From: Arthrobacter sp. UM1
Lineage (GTDB): Bacteria > Actinomycetota > Actinomycetes > Actinomycetales > Micrococcaceae
Assembly: GCF_020483305.1 (NCBI RefSeq)
Contig: NZ_JACWAB010000001.1
Coordinates: 682,001 to 746,000, forward strand
Direction of reading: 5' to 3'
DNA length: 64,000 nucleotides
How positions within the stretch are numbered: the stretch's first letter is position 1; each line of letters begins with the position of its first letter. The notes under the pieces were generated by a model. The model was not told the origin of the DNA. It was given only the letters and a program-made list of their open reading frames with translations, and made no database searches. Positions 33,012-41,747 of this stretch are shown piece by piece. Position numbers and translations under genes: made by a program.

Positions 33012-34336
33012 CCTCTGTCCTCGCTTCCGCGGGTGCTCCCCGATCCGGTCTCGGCCTGTGGGCCGGGGCGTCCGCCGCCCCTCGTGGACGCCGTCTCGAT
33101 CCCCGAGGGGCGAGCGGCGAGCCCCGCCGCCCCCGCCTGCTCCGCGATCCGGGGAAGGACGTCCAGCAGTGCGTCAACGTCCTCGGCCCGCGTGTCTATT
33201 CCCAGGCTGAAGCGCTGGGTGCCACGAGCGCGCTCCTCGTCCCCGCTCATCGCGAGGACCACGTGCGAGGGCCGGGGCACGCCGGCGGTGCAGGCGGAGC
33301 CCGTCGACGTCTCGAACCCGGCCATGTCCAGGAGGAAGAGGAGGGAATCGCCCTCGGCGCCCGGGAAGGAGAGGTTCAGGGTGCCGGGCAGGCGCCGGTC
33401 GGGGTGCTCCACGGGGTCCGGCCCGTTGAGCACCGCACCGGGAACCGCCTGCTTGACGCCCTCCCAGAGGCGCGCCTGGAGGGCGCGCAGGCGGGCGGCC
33501 TCCTCCGGCCGACCCCCGGGCCCCTCAGGGACCACCGCGGCGAAGGCGGCCGCCGCCGCGACGTTGAGGGTCCCCGAGCGGATTCCCCGCTCCTGGCCGC
33601 CGCCGTGGGTGTGCGGCTCGAGGACGGCGTCCCGGCGCACGAAGAGCGCTCCGATGCCCACGGGCGCGCCCAGCTTGTGCCCGGAGACCGCCATGCTGGC
33701 GAGCCCCGTCTCGGCGAAGGGTGTCGGAAGGACTCCGTACGCCTGGACCGCGTCCGAGTGCACGGGAACCCCGTGGGGCGCGCAGGCCTCGACGAGCTCC
33801 CGGACCGGCTGAACGGTGCCCACCTCGTTGTTGGCCCACATGAGGGTCGCGAGGGCGAACTCTCCGGGATGGGCGTCCAGCTCCCGGCGGGCGGCCTCGA
33901 CGTCCGCGGTCCCCTCCGCGTCCACGGGGAGGAGGTGGACGACGGCGCCCTCATGGGACTCGAGCCATTCGACCGTGTCGAGGACGGCGTGGTGCTCGAT
34001 CCCGCTCACGAGAATCCGCCTCCGAGCCGGGTCAGCGGCCTGCCGGGCCCAGTAGAGGCCCTTGAGCGCGAGGTTGTCCGCCTCCGTGCCCGAAGCGGTG
34101 AAGACGAGCTCCGAGGGGTCTGCTCCCGCTGCGGCGGCGAGGCGTGCCCGGGAGGCGTCGAGGCTGAGGCGGGAGCGCCGTCCGCCGGAGTGGAGGGAGG
34201 AGGGGTTCGCACCGAGCCGGGAGGCCTCGAGGAAGGCGTCCCGAGCGGCGTCCCTCAGCGGGGCGGTCGCCGCGAAGTCGAGGTAGGTCCGCGCCGGGCG
34301 GCCCGCTGGCCGGGCGTCTGCGTCTCGGGGGCTCAC
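33008..34336 (-). CDS. cysteine desulfurase (IscS/NifS family)
   Basis: PLP enzyme that removes sulfur from cysteine, 442 residues. The family starts [18 protein letters not shown]; the PLP lysine is in [10 protein letters not shown]; the reactive cysteine lies in [21 protein letters not shown] and HSDAVQAYG are further conserved parts. The C-terminal 45 residues are polar and Gly/Ser/Arg-rich and seem disordered. GTG 34336 is used, with TACCCT 7 nt before it. Coupling to mnmA suggests that its main client is tRNA thiolation; iron-sulfur work is also possible. Confidence 0.94.
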   Translation of the reverse strand: MSPRDADARPAGRPARTYLDFAATAPLRDAARDAFLEASRLGANPSSLHSGGRRSRLSLDASRARLAAAAGADPSELVFTASGTEADNLALKGLYWARQAADPARRRILVSGIEHHAVLDTVEWLESHEGAVVHLLPVDAEGTADVEAARRELDAHPGEFALATLMWANNEVGTVQPVRELVEACAPHGVPVHSDAVQAYGVLPTPFAETGLASMAVSGHKLGAPVGIGALFVRRDAVLEPHTHGGGQERGIRSGTLNVAAAAAFAAVVPEGPGGRPEEAARLRALQARLWEGVKQAVPGAVLNGPDPVEHPDRRLPGTLNLSFPGAEGDSLLFLLDMAGFETSTGSACTAGVPRPSHVVLAMSGDEERARGTQRFSLGIDTRAEDVDALLDVLPRIAEQAGAAGLAARPSGIETASTRGGGRPGPQAETGSGSTRGSEDRG

Positions 34337-34343
34337 ATGCTCC

Positions 34344-34349
34344 AGGGTA
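34344..34349 (-). promoter_or_regulatory. -10-like element TACCCT before cysteine desulfurase
   Basis: TACCCT on the minus strand is followed by 7 nt and GTG 34336. The intervening ggagcat also contains a close GGAG, so both leaderless and leadered translation are possible. Confidence 0.35.
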
Positions 34350-34375
34350 GCCCTCCGCTCCCTCCGTGTTTGAAT

Positions 34376-34906
34376 ATGGGGGTGTTCAACCTACTCTTCG
34401 TCGAGCCTGAGATCCCCGGGAACACGGGCAATGCGATCCGCCTCGCGGCGGTGACCGGCGCCCGGCTCCACCTCGTGGAGCCGCTCGGGTTCGACTTCGG
34501 AGACGCCAAGCTGCGCCGTGCCGGACTGGACTACCACGACCTCGCCGTCGTGACCGTCCACCCCGACCTGGACGCGGCGCTCGACGCGCTCGCGGGCCGC
34601 CGGGTCTTCGCCTTCACCTCCGAGGCCGAGCGGCGCTACGACTCGGTCGGGTACGAGGAGGGCGACGTCCTCATGTTCGGCCGCGAGTCCGTGGGCCTCG
34701 CCGCGGAGCACAAGGCCCACCCGTGCGTCACGGACCGCCTCCGCCTGCCCATGCTGGAGTCGCGGCGCTCCATGAACCTCGCCAACACCGCCTCCGTGGC
34801 CGTCTTCGAGGCCTGGAGGCAGCACGGCTTCGCAGGGTCCGCGGACGCCGCCTCGCCCGGGACCGCTGCACCGTTCCATCCCTCATCGCAAGGACCAGCC
34901 TCATGA
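34376..34906 (+). CDS. trmL: tRNA (cytidine(34)-2'-O)-methyltransferase TrmL
   Basis: SPOUT-class methyltransferase of 176 residues that 2'-O-methylates the wobble base of tRNA-Leu isoacceptors in studied bacteria. Motif 1 is EPEIPGNTGNAIRLA near the N-terminus; the knot region has LMFGRESVGL and the C-terminal SAM-binding LPMLESRRSMNLANTASV. About 20 polar residues after that are extra. ATG 34376 and GTG 34382 are both possible starts; neither has a Shine-Dalgarno. It diverges from the desulfurase gene across only 39 bp and overlaps the next gene by 4 bp (ATGA). Confidence 0.93.
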   Translation: MGVFNLLFVEPEIPGNTGNAIRLAAVTGARLHLVEPLGFDFGDAKLRRAGLDYHDLAVVTVHPDLDAALDALAGRRVFAFTSEAERRYDSVGYEEGDVLMFGRESVGLAAEHKAHPCVTDRLRLPMLESRRSMNLANTASVAVFEAWRQHGFAGSADAASPGTAAPFHPSSQGPAS

Positions 34907-35721
34907 ACACCGAACACAGCCTCGAGGCCCTCCCCCACTCCGAGGACGGGTCGCGGCACTACGAGAACCTCGCGCCGAGCATCTGGAACCCGGTGGGCAG
35001 CACGCTCGCCGCCGCCGCGGACCTGGTCCCGGGCGAGCGCGTCCTGGACCTCTGCTCCGGCACCGGGTCCTCGGCGCTGCCCGCCGCGCAGGAGGTGGGG
35101 CCCGAGGGCCGCGTCGTCGCCGTCGACCGATCCCCTCACCTGCTCGCCATCGCGCGGGAGAAGGCGCGGACGCTGGGGCTCGGGAACCTCGAGACCGTCG
35201 CGGCGGACATCCGGGGCTACGAGCCGGACGAGACGCCGGACGCGGCGCTGCTGGGCCTCGCCGTCTTCCTCTTCGAGGACCCGGTCCAGGCGCTCTCCGG
35301 CATCCGCGGGATGCTCGGGGACGAGAGCCGGCTCGTGCTCTCCACGTGGTCCAAGCCCGGCCTCGAGCCCGTGCTGGAGCCGTTCCTCAAGGCCGCCAAG
35401 CGCCACAACCCGGGGCTCTCCGAGCTGGACCGGCCTCGGGCCTTCCGGCGGATCGAGCACGCGAGCGACCCCGCCCAGATGCGCGAGGACCTCAACGCCG
35501 CAGGCTTCTCCCGCGTGGACTCGAGCGAGATCTCCTTCCGCTTCGGCCTGGACGGCGACCTCCTCTGGGACTTCGTCCTCGGCACCGACCTGCGCTCGAT
35601 GCTCTCGCCGGCCGACTCCGCGGTGAACGCCCGCATCCGCTCGGACTACGCGGAGCAGATCCTCACGGACGACGTCGTGAACTTCACGGGGACGATCGAC
35701 CTGCACGTGGCACGCCCCTAG
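34903..35721 (+). CDS. class I SAM-dependent methyltransferase
   Basis: A 272-residue protein with a Rossmann methyltransferase fold of the UbiE/Coq5-like group. The SAM-binding loop is VLDLCSGTGSSALPA near residue 47, followed by the acidic motif II VVAVDRSPHLL and the post-I segment LLGLAVFLFEDP. The C-terminal half is helical and without a specific signature. The substrate is unknown. ATG 34903 has AAGGA 9 nt upstream and overlaps the trmL stop, so the two are co-translated; a link with tRNA modification is only a guess. Confidence 0.85.
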   Translation: MNTEHSLEALPHSEDGSRHYENLAPSIWNPVGSTLAAAADLVPGERVLDLCSGTGSSALPAAQEVGPEGRVVAVDRSPHLLAIAREKARTLGLGNLETVAADIRGYEPDETPDAALLGLAVFLFEDPVQALSGIRGMLGDESRLVLSTWSKPGLEPVLEPFLKAAKRHNPGLSELDRPRAFRRIEHASDPAQMREDLNAAGFSRVDSSEISFRFGLDGDLLWDFVLGTDLRSMLSPADSAVNARIRSDYAEQILTDDVVNFTGTIDLHVARP

Positions 35722-35728
35722 GCGTGCC
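35709..35728 (+). terminator. hairpin over the methyltransferase stop codon
   Basis: An 8-bp perfect stem (ggcacgcc / ggcgtgcc) with a CCTA loop includes the TAG stop of the methyltransferase gene. It lies between convergent genes. The rest of the gap to 35808 holds no gene. Confidence 0.5.
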
Positions 35729-35808
35729 GACCGGCGCCGACGTCCGTTCGCACCGTTCACGCCTTCCTGCGGGCCGCGCCGTCTGCGTGCGTGCAGCGCG
35801 CGCCCAGC

Positions 35809-36624
35809 TCAGAAGCCTGCGAAGGTCCCCTCGCCGTTGACACACACGGCGTGGAACTCCTCGGCGAACTCCGCGGGCCGGTCCTCCGGGCCCTCGTCCC
35901 ACCGGCCGCTTGCCGCCTGGGCCGCGAGGCCCGCCTTGACGCTCTCCCGCATGCCCTCGGGGTCCGGGTGCTGGCTGAGGTGCACGTCGAGGGCCTCGAG
36001 CTTCGCGTCGAGGGTCTCCGTGACGTCCACCCGGAGGTTGACGAGCGCGTCCGGCCCCGCGAAGAGGAGGAGCCAGGGCAGTCGGTAGGCCTCGAGTCCG
36101 CGCTCCCTCAGGGACGGGTAGGCGTAGGCGTTCTCCACCGCCGGGAACGCGGCCCGCGTGACGATCTCGCCGCAGGCGAGGTGATCCGGGTGGGACTTGT
36201 GCAGGGAGCTCCAGTTCCGCTCGGGGTGCAGGGAGAGCACGACGTCGGGGCGGATCTCCCGCATCGCGGCCACAACCCGCTCGATGACGCGGTGGGAGGG
36301 CTCGAGGAAGCCGTCTCGCTCGCCCGCGAACTCGACCCGGGAGACGCCCGCGAGCCCCGCGGCCCGGCGCTGCTCCTCCCGGCGCGTCTCGACGATGGAC
36401 TCGCGCCCCTCGTCCTCGAACCCGCCCGCGTCGCCGTCCGTCAGGACGAGGTAGGAGACCTCGGCTCCTCTCCGGGTGAGCGCCGCGACCGTGCCGCCGG
36501 CGCCGAAGTCGACGTCGTCGGGATGAGCGAAGACCACGAGGACCCGCCGGGCCGAGCGGAGCGCCTCGGCCGCCGCAGACAGCCCCGTGCACCGGAGGGG
36601 ACTCCGGTCTGCATCGTGCGCCAC
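35809..36624 (-). CDS. PIG-L/LmbE family deacetylase
   Basis: Zinc-dependent N-acetyl deacetylase-like protein of 271 residues. The metal-binding motif AHPDDVDFGAGGT is near residue 33 and the second zinc motif HKSHPDHLACGE near 145, with VLSLHPERNW before it. Relatives act on N-acetylglucosamine conjugates (MshB, Mca, BshB, GlcNAc-PI deacetylase). The sequence is not diagnostic of MshB. GTG 36624 lies 6 bp after the stop of the upstream protease gene in the same direction, with no strong Shine-Dalgarno, so translation may be coupled. Confidence 0.88.
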   Translation of the reverse strand: MAHDADRSPLRCTGLSAAAEALRSARRVLVVFAHPDDVDFGAGGTVAALTRRGAEVSYLVLTDGDAGGFEDEGRESIVETRREEQRRAAGLAGVSRVEFAGERDGFLEPSHRVIERVVAAMREIRPDVVLSLHPERNWSSLHKSHPDHLACGEIVTRAAFPAVENAYAYPSLRERGLEAYRLPWLLLFAGPDALVNLRVDVTETLDAKLEALDVHLSQHPDPEGMRESVKAGLAAQAASGRWDEGPEDRPAEFAEEFHAVCVNGEGTFAGF

Positions 36625-36630
36625 GGCGGC

Positions 36631-38298
36631 TTAGGAGTTCGGGATGGAGCCGAGAGTCACGGTGATCTCCTGCTCCTTGCCGTCGCGGTTCACCTTGAAC
36701 TTGGCCTGCTGGCCGGACGCGAAGGTCCGCACGGCCGCCGTGAGGGACTTGGCGTCCTCGACCACCATCGAGTCGACGCTCGTGATGACGTCCCCCTTGC
36801 GGAGCCCGGCCTTCTCCGCAGGCGATCCGGACTCGATCTGGTTGATGACCGCGCCCGTGGAGAAGATCGACTCCCCGGAGACGCCCGACGGCGGCTGGGA
36901 CTTCACCTGGACGCCGAGGAAGCCGTGGCTCGCCTTGCCGTCCTTCATGAGGGACTCGGCCACACGCTTGGCGGCGTTGATCGGGATGGCGAAGCCGAGG
37001 CCGCTGTTGCCGCTGTCCGAGCCGGAGGAGGACTGGCTGCCGGAGAGGATCGCGACGTTGACGCCGATGACCTCTCCCTTTCCGTCCACGAGCGCGCCGC
37101 CCGAGTTGCCGTGGTTGAGCGCCGCGTCCGTCTGGATGACGTTGACGTAGACCTTGTCGTTCGGGTTGGAGCTGTCCTCGGACGTGGACTGGGAGTTGGT
37201 CAGCCCGATGGTGCGGCTCTTCGTGGAGATGATGCCGTCCGTGACCGTTCCGCTCAGGCCGAGGGGCGAGCCGATGACGACGGCCATGTCGCCGACGTTG
37301 ATGCTGCCCGAGTCGCCGAAGGTGGCCGGCGTGAGGTTCGGCGCGCCGTCCACCTTGATGACTGCAATGTCCGCGAGCGGATCGGCGCCCACGAGCTTGG
37401 CGTTGTAGACGCGGTTGTCCCAGAGGCGGACCTGGAGGTTGACGTTGTCCGTGTGCCCGTTGACCGTCACGACGTGCGCGTTGGTCATGATGTGGCCCTC
37501 TTTGTCCATGACGATGCCGGAGCCCGAGCCGCCGTCTTGGCCCCGGATGGCGCCCACGGTCACCACGGACGGAGAGGCCTTCGCAGCGACGGCGCTGGCT
37601 GCGCTCGCCTTCTGGCCGTTCTCGATGGTGATCTTCCCGCCTCCCTGCTGCTGGCCCGCCGAGGAGGAGCTCTCGCCGCTGTGCTTCGAGGCCGCGATGC
37701 CGCCGGCGACGCCGCCGCCGATGAGGCTCGCGATGAGCGCCGTCGCCGCGAGCGCGGGAAGGCCGAAGAGGCGCTTGCGCTCGCCCTGCTGCCCGGTTCC
37801 GCGCGCGCCACGGGGCCCCTGGGGCCCGTAGCCCTGTCCGCCGTAGCCGCCCGGACCGGCCGGGCCGCCCGGTCCGCCCGGGGCTCCGGGCATGCCGGGG
37901 CCGGAGTGGGCGGGGCCGTACTGGCTTCCCGCGGGATAGGAGTCCGGCTGGCCGTACGGCGAGTCCGGAGAGGCGCCCTGGCCGAAGGACTGGCCGGGGC
38001 CGTACGCCTGGGAGGTCCCGTACCCCTGCTCCTGTCCGTAGGCCGTGCCCTGCCCGTAGGCCCCGCCCTGTCCGTAGGGGTCGTGGCCGGAGAACCCCTC
38101 GTACCCGGACGCGGGCTGCCCATAGCCGGAGGCGGACTCGTAGCCGTTCCAGCCGGATTCCGGCTCGCCGCCGTGGGACGCGGCCTGCGGCATGGCGGCC
38201 GTCGGGTGCTCCACGCGGGGCACCTGGCCCGTGGCGCTCTCCTGCGCCTCGTCCCGGCCGTCCTGGCCCAGGCCTTCTCTCGGCTGATCGGTGCTCAT
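36631..38298 (-). CDS. membrane-anchored HtrA/PepD-like serine protease with PDZ domain
   Basis: S1C-family protease of 555 residues. The first ~175 residues are cytosolic and low-complexity, with many YGQ/GYGQ and Pro-Gly units. One transmembrane helix follows at about 180-203 (LPALAATALIASLIGGGVAGG). The protease domain outside the membrane has the catalytic His in TNAHVV (~271), Asp in DPLADIAVIKVD (~306) and Ser in GNSGGALVD (~396). A PDZ domain ends the protein (GLRKGDVITSVDS). Such enzymes handle misfolded envelope proteins. ATG 38298 has GAGGAG 6 nt upstream. The gene diverges from the TPM-domain gene and precedes the PIG-L deacetylase. Confidence 0.95.
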   Translation of the reverse strand: MSTDQPREGLGQDGRDEAQESATGQVPRVEHPTAAMPQAASHGGEPESGWNGYESASGYGQPASGYEGFSGHDPYGQGGAYGQGTAYGQEQGYGTSQAYGPGQSFGQGASPDSPYGQPDSYPAGSQYGPAHSGPGMPGAPGGPGGPAGPGGYGGQGYGPQGPRGARGTGQQGERKRLFGLPALAATALIASLIGGGVAGGIAASKHSGESSSSAGQQQGGGKITIENGQKASAASAVAAKASPSVVTVGAIRGQDGGSGSGIVMDKEGHIMTNAHVVTVNGHTDNVNLQVRLWDNRVYNAKLVGADPLADIAVIKVDGAPNLTPATFGDSGSINVGDMAVVIGSPLGLSGTVTDGIISTKSRTIGLTNSQSTSEDSSNPNDKVYVNVIQTDAALNHGNSGGALVDGKGEVIGVNVAILSGSQSSSGSDSGNSGLGFAIPINAAKRVAESLMKDGKASHGFLGVQVKSQPPSGVSGESIFSTGAVINQIESGSPAEKAGLRKGDVITSVDSMVVEDAKSLTAAVRTFASGQQAKFKVNRDGKEQEITVTLGSIPNS

Positions 38299-38483
38299 CT
38301 CTCGCTCCTCATGTCCGGCTCACTGGCACGGGGATGCAGACACGGTCCTCGGCCCCGAACGCCTCCCCCAAGCATTCCATGTCCTGGGACCGCACCGGGG
38401 CAGCCCGGTCTCCCTGTGCGGCAATTCCCAGGAAATCCCTCCTATCCTGGGAGTCAGGACCCGTCACGAGGAGGCACTCCCGT

Positions 38484-40679
38484 ATGCACCGCCCGTTGTC
38501 CGCTCGCTCCCCCCGCCGCCGTCGCGCCCGCGCAGCACTCGCCGGGGCGGCCATCGCCGCGGCGGCCTTCGCCGGGACGGCGGCCCCCGCCCTGGCGGAT
38601 CCGCCCGTCTCCGTCTCCTCCTCCGCGCTCGTCAAAGACCAGAGCGGCGTCCTCGGATCGCGCAGAGCCGAGGTGGCCAAGGCCGTCAACGAGGCTGCGG
38701 CCAAAAGCGGCTACACCCTCCACGTCGTCTTCGTGAACGGCTTCCAGAACCCCTCTGACCCGGACGAGTGGGGCAAGCGCACCCTGCAGAAGAGCGGCTC
38801 CCTCGGGGCCAAGGACGTGGTGCTCATCGTGTCCACGGACCCCTCCCAGCGTCAGCTGCGCGTCCGTGTCCCCTCCTCCTCGACCCTGGACAAGCAGGAC
38901 GGCCAGGCCATCTACCAGGCGGCGCGGGAGAAGCTCTCCGGCAAGCAGTCCCCAAGCGAGGAGGACTGGGCTTCGGCCGCCGTCGCAGCCGCGCAGGCCA
39001 CGGGAGGCGTCTCGGGCCGGGGCTCGGGGTCCGGGTCCGGCTCGAGCGGCCTCGCTCTCGGCGGCGGGGCCGCGCTGCTCGGCGGCGCGGCCGTCGCAGG
39101 CGGTGCCGCCTATCTCTACAGCCGCCGGAAGAAGAACCGCGCAGGCGGCCGTCAGCAGATTCCCGCAGGCCCGGGCCAGCCCGCCGGCGGTCCGGGCACG
39201 CCGGGAGGGGGTCCCCGCAGCCCGCTCGAGGGCAAGAGCACTGAGGAGCTGAGGACGCTCGCGGGCCAGGAGATCCTCGTGGCGGACGACGCCGTCCACG
39301 CGGCGGAACAGGAGCTCGAGTTCGCCCGGCTCCAGTTCGGCGAGGGCCAGGTAGGCGCCATGAAGGAGTCCATCGAGGAGGCCAAGTCCGCGATGCAGGA
39401 GGCCTACTCCTGTCAGCAGCAGCTGGACGACGACATCCCGGACACCGAGCAGCAGACGCGCGGCTGGCTCATCCGCATCGTCGAGCTGTCCGGCCGCGTC
39501 AAGTCCTCCCTGGGCGAGCGGGCCGCGGAGTTCGAGCGCCTGCGCTCCATGGAGGGAGACATCGAGACCATCCTCTCCGGATTCGAGCAGCGCTCCGGCC
39601 GGGCGCGCTCCCAGCTCGAGGAGGCCCAGCGCCTCGTGGACACCACGGCGGCCAGCTACTCACGCCAGGCGGTCCTGCGCATCGCCGACAACGTCCAGCA
39701 GGCCCGCGAGCGCCTGGACTTCTCCGACGGCGCCCTCGCCGAGGCGCGGTCCCGGCTCTCCGCGGGTGACCGCTCGCAGGCCGTCGTCGTCAGCCGCCCC
39801 ATCGACGGCGCGCTCTCGCAGGCGGAGGACCTGCTCGGCCAGATCTCCACGACGTCGCAGGAGCTGACGCAGCTCGACGCGAAACTGGACCGCGCTCTCG
39901 CCGACGCGAAGGCGGACGCCGCCCAGGCGGAGGCCATGGGCGCTCAGGCCTCGGCCGGCGCCTCGGACCTCGCCGCGGCGCATGCGGGCCTGACGGAGAC
40001 GATCCGGCTCGTGGAGGCGGAGCGCGCGAAGGGCCACTACGATCCGATCGACCTCTCCGAGCGCCTCGACGTGGCGCGGGATCGCGTGGGCCACGCCCTC
40101 TCCGCCTCCAGCGAGGCCGGAGCCGCCCGTGAGCAGGCGGCGCGGGAGCTGGACCGGACGCTCGAGCGGGCACAGCGGCGGGTGGACTCCGCCCGGGACT
40201 TCATCGAGACGCGCCGCGGCGCGGTGGGCGCTCAGGCGCGCACGAGGCTCTCCGAGGCGATGCGCCTCTTCGACGAGTCGCTGCGGTTCCGCCAGTCTGA
40301 TCCGGTGCAGGCCCTCGACCTCGCGAACCAGTCTCTGGGCATGGCCGACCAGGCCCTGGAGCTCGCCGACCGCGACGTCCAGGGCTTCCAGCCCGCGGGC
40401 TACCCGGGCGGGCTCGGCGGATTCGGGGGCTACGGCGGCTACGGCGGCCGCAGCTCCGGGATGGGAGGGGCCATCCTGGGCGGTGTCCTCCTCGGCGGTG
40501 TCCTGGACGACATCTTCGACCACCACGGGGGCGGATACAGCGGCGGCGCCTATGGAGGCTACGACGGCGGAGGCGGGCTCTTCGGCGGAGGCGGCGACGG
40601 CGGATTCGACATCGGCGGAGGCGGCTTCGACTTCGGAGGCGGGGACTTCGGCGGAGGAGACTTCGGAGGGAACTTCTGA
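38484..40679 (+). CDS. TPM-domain membrane protein with long coiled coil and Gly-rich tail
   Basis: Secreted, membrane-anchored protein of 731 residues. A signal peptide (1-35, ending PALA) precedes a TPM domain at about 40-180 (KDVVLIVSTDPSQRQLRV). A transmembrane helix lies at about 193-212, followed by a basic stop-transfer RRKKN. About 400 residues of heptad-like Ala/Glu/Arg/Leu sequence form a cytoplasmic coiled coil, and the end is Gly-rich with GGYGGYGG and FGGGDFGG units. Coiled coil plus Gly-rich tail suggest assembly or scaffolding. ATG 38484 has GAGGAGG 9 nt upstream, and a TATCCT at 38443-38448 could be its -10. The pspA gene follows after 110 bp, so a joint role in membrane maintenance is likely. 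Confidence 0.9.
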   Translation: MHRPLSARSPRRRRARAALAGAAIAAAAFAGTAAPALADPPVSVSSSALVKDQSGVLGSRRAEVAKAVNEAAAKSGYTLHVVFVNGFQNPSDPDEWGKRTLQKSGSLGAKDVVLIVSTDPSQRQLRVRVPSSSTLDKQDGQAIYQAAREKLSGKQSPSEEDWASAAVAAAQATGGVSGRGSGSGSGSSGLALGGGAALLGGAAVAGGAAYLYSRRKKNRAGGRQQIPAGPGQPAGGPGTPGGGPRSPLEGKSTEELRTLAGQEILVADDAVHAAEQELEFARLQFGEGQVGAMKESIEEAKSAMQEAYSCQQQLDDDIPDTEQQTRGWLIRIVELSGRVKSSLGERAAEFERLRSMEGDIETILSGFEQRSGRARSQLEEAQRLVDTTAASYSRQAVLRIADNVQQARERLDFSDGALAEARSRLSAGDRSQAVVVSRPIDGALSQAEDLLGQISTTSQELTQLDAKLDRALADAKADAAQAEAMGAQASAGASDLAAAHAGLTETIRLVEAERAKGHYDPIDLSERLDVARDRVGHALSASSEAGAAREQAARELDRTLERAQRRVDSARDFIETRRGAVGAQARTRLSEAMRLFDESLRFRQSDPVQALDLANQSLGMADQALELADRDVQGFQPAGYPGGLGGFGGYGGYGGRSSGMGGAILGGVLLGGVLDDIFDHHGGGYSGGAYGGYDGGGGLFGGGGDGGFDIGGGGFDFGGGDFGGGDFGGNF

Positions 40680-40789
40680 CGGGAACCGCCGCGAGGCGCT
40701 CCCCCGCGGCTCGCCCGCCCGGTCCTGACACAGACCGGCCCTGACATCCAGCACGATCATCGAGACCACCACTAGGAAGGGACACACCC

Positions 40790-41611
40790 ATGGTGAAGCA
40801 GTCCATCTTCGGACGCATCGCACAGCTGACGCGAGCCAACCTCAATGCTCTCCTCGACCAGGCCGAGGACCCGCAGAAGATGCTCGACCAGATGGTGCGG
40901 GACTACCGGAACAACATCGCCGAGGCCGAGCAGGCCGTCGCTCAGACCATCGGCAACCTGCGGATGCTCGAGCAGGACCACAAGGAAGACCTGCAGACGG
41001 CGCAGTCCTGGGGCAGCAAGGCCCTGGCGGCGAGCCAGCAGGCAGACCGGATGCGCTCCGAGGGCAACGCCTCCGAGGCCGAGCGGTTCGACAACCTTGC
41101 GAAGATCGCCATCCAGCGCCAGATCCAGGCCGAGGGCGAGGCGAAGGCCGTGGAGCCGACCATCCAGTCCCAGAACGAGGTGGTCGCCCGCCTCAAGTCG
41201 GGACTGGAGGGCATGCGCGGCAAGATGAGCGAGCTCGAGGCGAAGCGCAACCAGCTCGTGGCCCGCTCGAAGATGGCGGACGCCCAGTCCAAGGTGAACG
41301 ACGCCGTGCGCGGCATCGACATGATGGACCCCACGAGCGAGATCTCCCGCTTCGAGGAGAAGGTGCGCCGCGAGGAGGCCCGGGTCATCGGCCAGCAGGA
41401 GCTCGCCTCGTCCTCCCTCGACGCCCAGTTCAACGAGCTCGAGGACCTCGGCGAGGTCTCGGAGGTCGAGGCTCGCCTCGCCGCCCTCAAGGCGGGCGGC
41501 TCCTCGGGCCGCCAGGCCATCGAGGGCCAGGCCTCCGGCGGTCGGGCCGACGGCGGGATGAGCCAGGGCGAATCCTCGAGCGAGCTCAGCATCGACTACG
41601 ACAAGCACTGA
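40790..41611 (+). CDS. pspA: PspA/IM30 family membrane-stress protein
   Basis: Phage-shock-protein-A homologue of 273 residues, an ESCRT-III-like protein that coats stressed membranes. The N-terminal amphipathic stretch (QSIFGRIAQLTRANLNALL) and the family block AEDPQKMLDQMVRDY are clear. Long helices with heptads run from 25 to 220 (RMLEQDHKEDLQTAQ). The C-terminal 45 residues are Gly/Ser-rich. AGGAAGGG lies 8 nt before the ATG. No PspB/C or regulator PspF/ClgR is near. It is the second gene of the TPM operon and is followed by a strong terminator. Confidence 0.95.
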   Translation: MVKQSIFGRIAQLTRANLNALLDQAEDPQKMLDQMVRDYRNNIAEAEQAVAQTIGNLRMLEQDHKEDLQTAQSWGSKALAASQQADRMRSEGNASEAERFDNLAKIAIQRQIQAEGEAKAVEPTIQSQNEVVARLKSGLEGMRGKMSELEAKRNQLVARSKMADAQSKVNDAVRGIDMMDPTSEISRFEEKVRREEARVIGQQELASSSLDAQFNELEDLGEVSEVEARLAALKAGGSSGRQAIEGQASGGRADGGMSQGESSSELSIDYDKH

Positions 41612-41693
41612 CCGGTCACAAGCAGCGCTGACCGGTCCGGATGAGCGCTGACCCATCACGCTCCCCCGCCTCGCGCGGCCAGCCTCGGACCAG

Positions 41694-41727
41694 AGGAGCC
41701 CGCCGGAATCCGTTCCGGCGGGCTCCT
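41694..41727 (+). terminator. strong terminator between pspA and tenA
   Basis: A perfect 15-bp stem (aggagcccgccggaa and its complement) encloses the loop tccg and is followed on the plus strand by ttctctctc. It lies between convergent genes and can serve the thiamine operon on the minus strand too. The remaining bases from 41612 to 41747 hold no gene. Confidence 0.9.
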
Positions 41728-41747
41728 TCTCTCTCCTGGCTCGACCT

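Noticed and set aside
37800-38200. Repetitive DNA that could suggest a CRISPR-like or minisatellite array
   Set aside because: The repeats are short, imperfect and in frame; they encode the YGQ/PG-rich tail of the protease.
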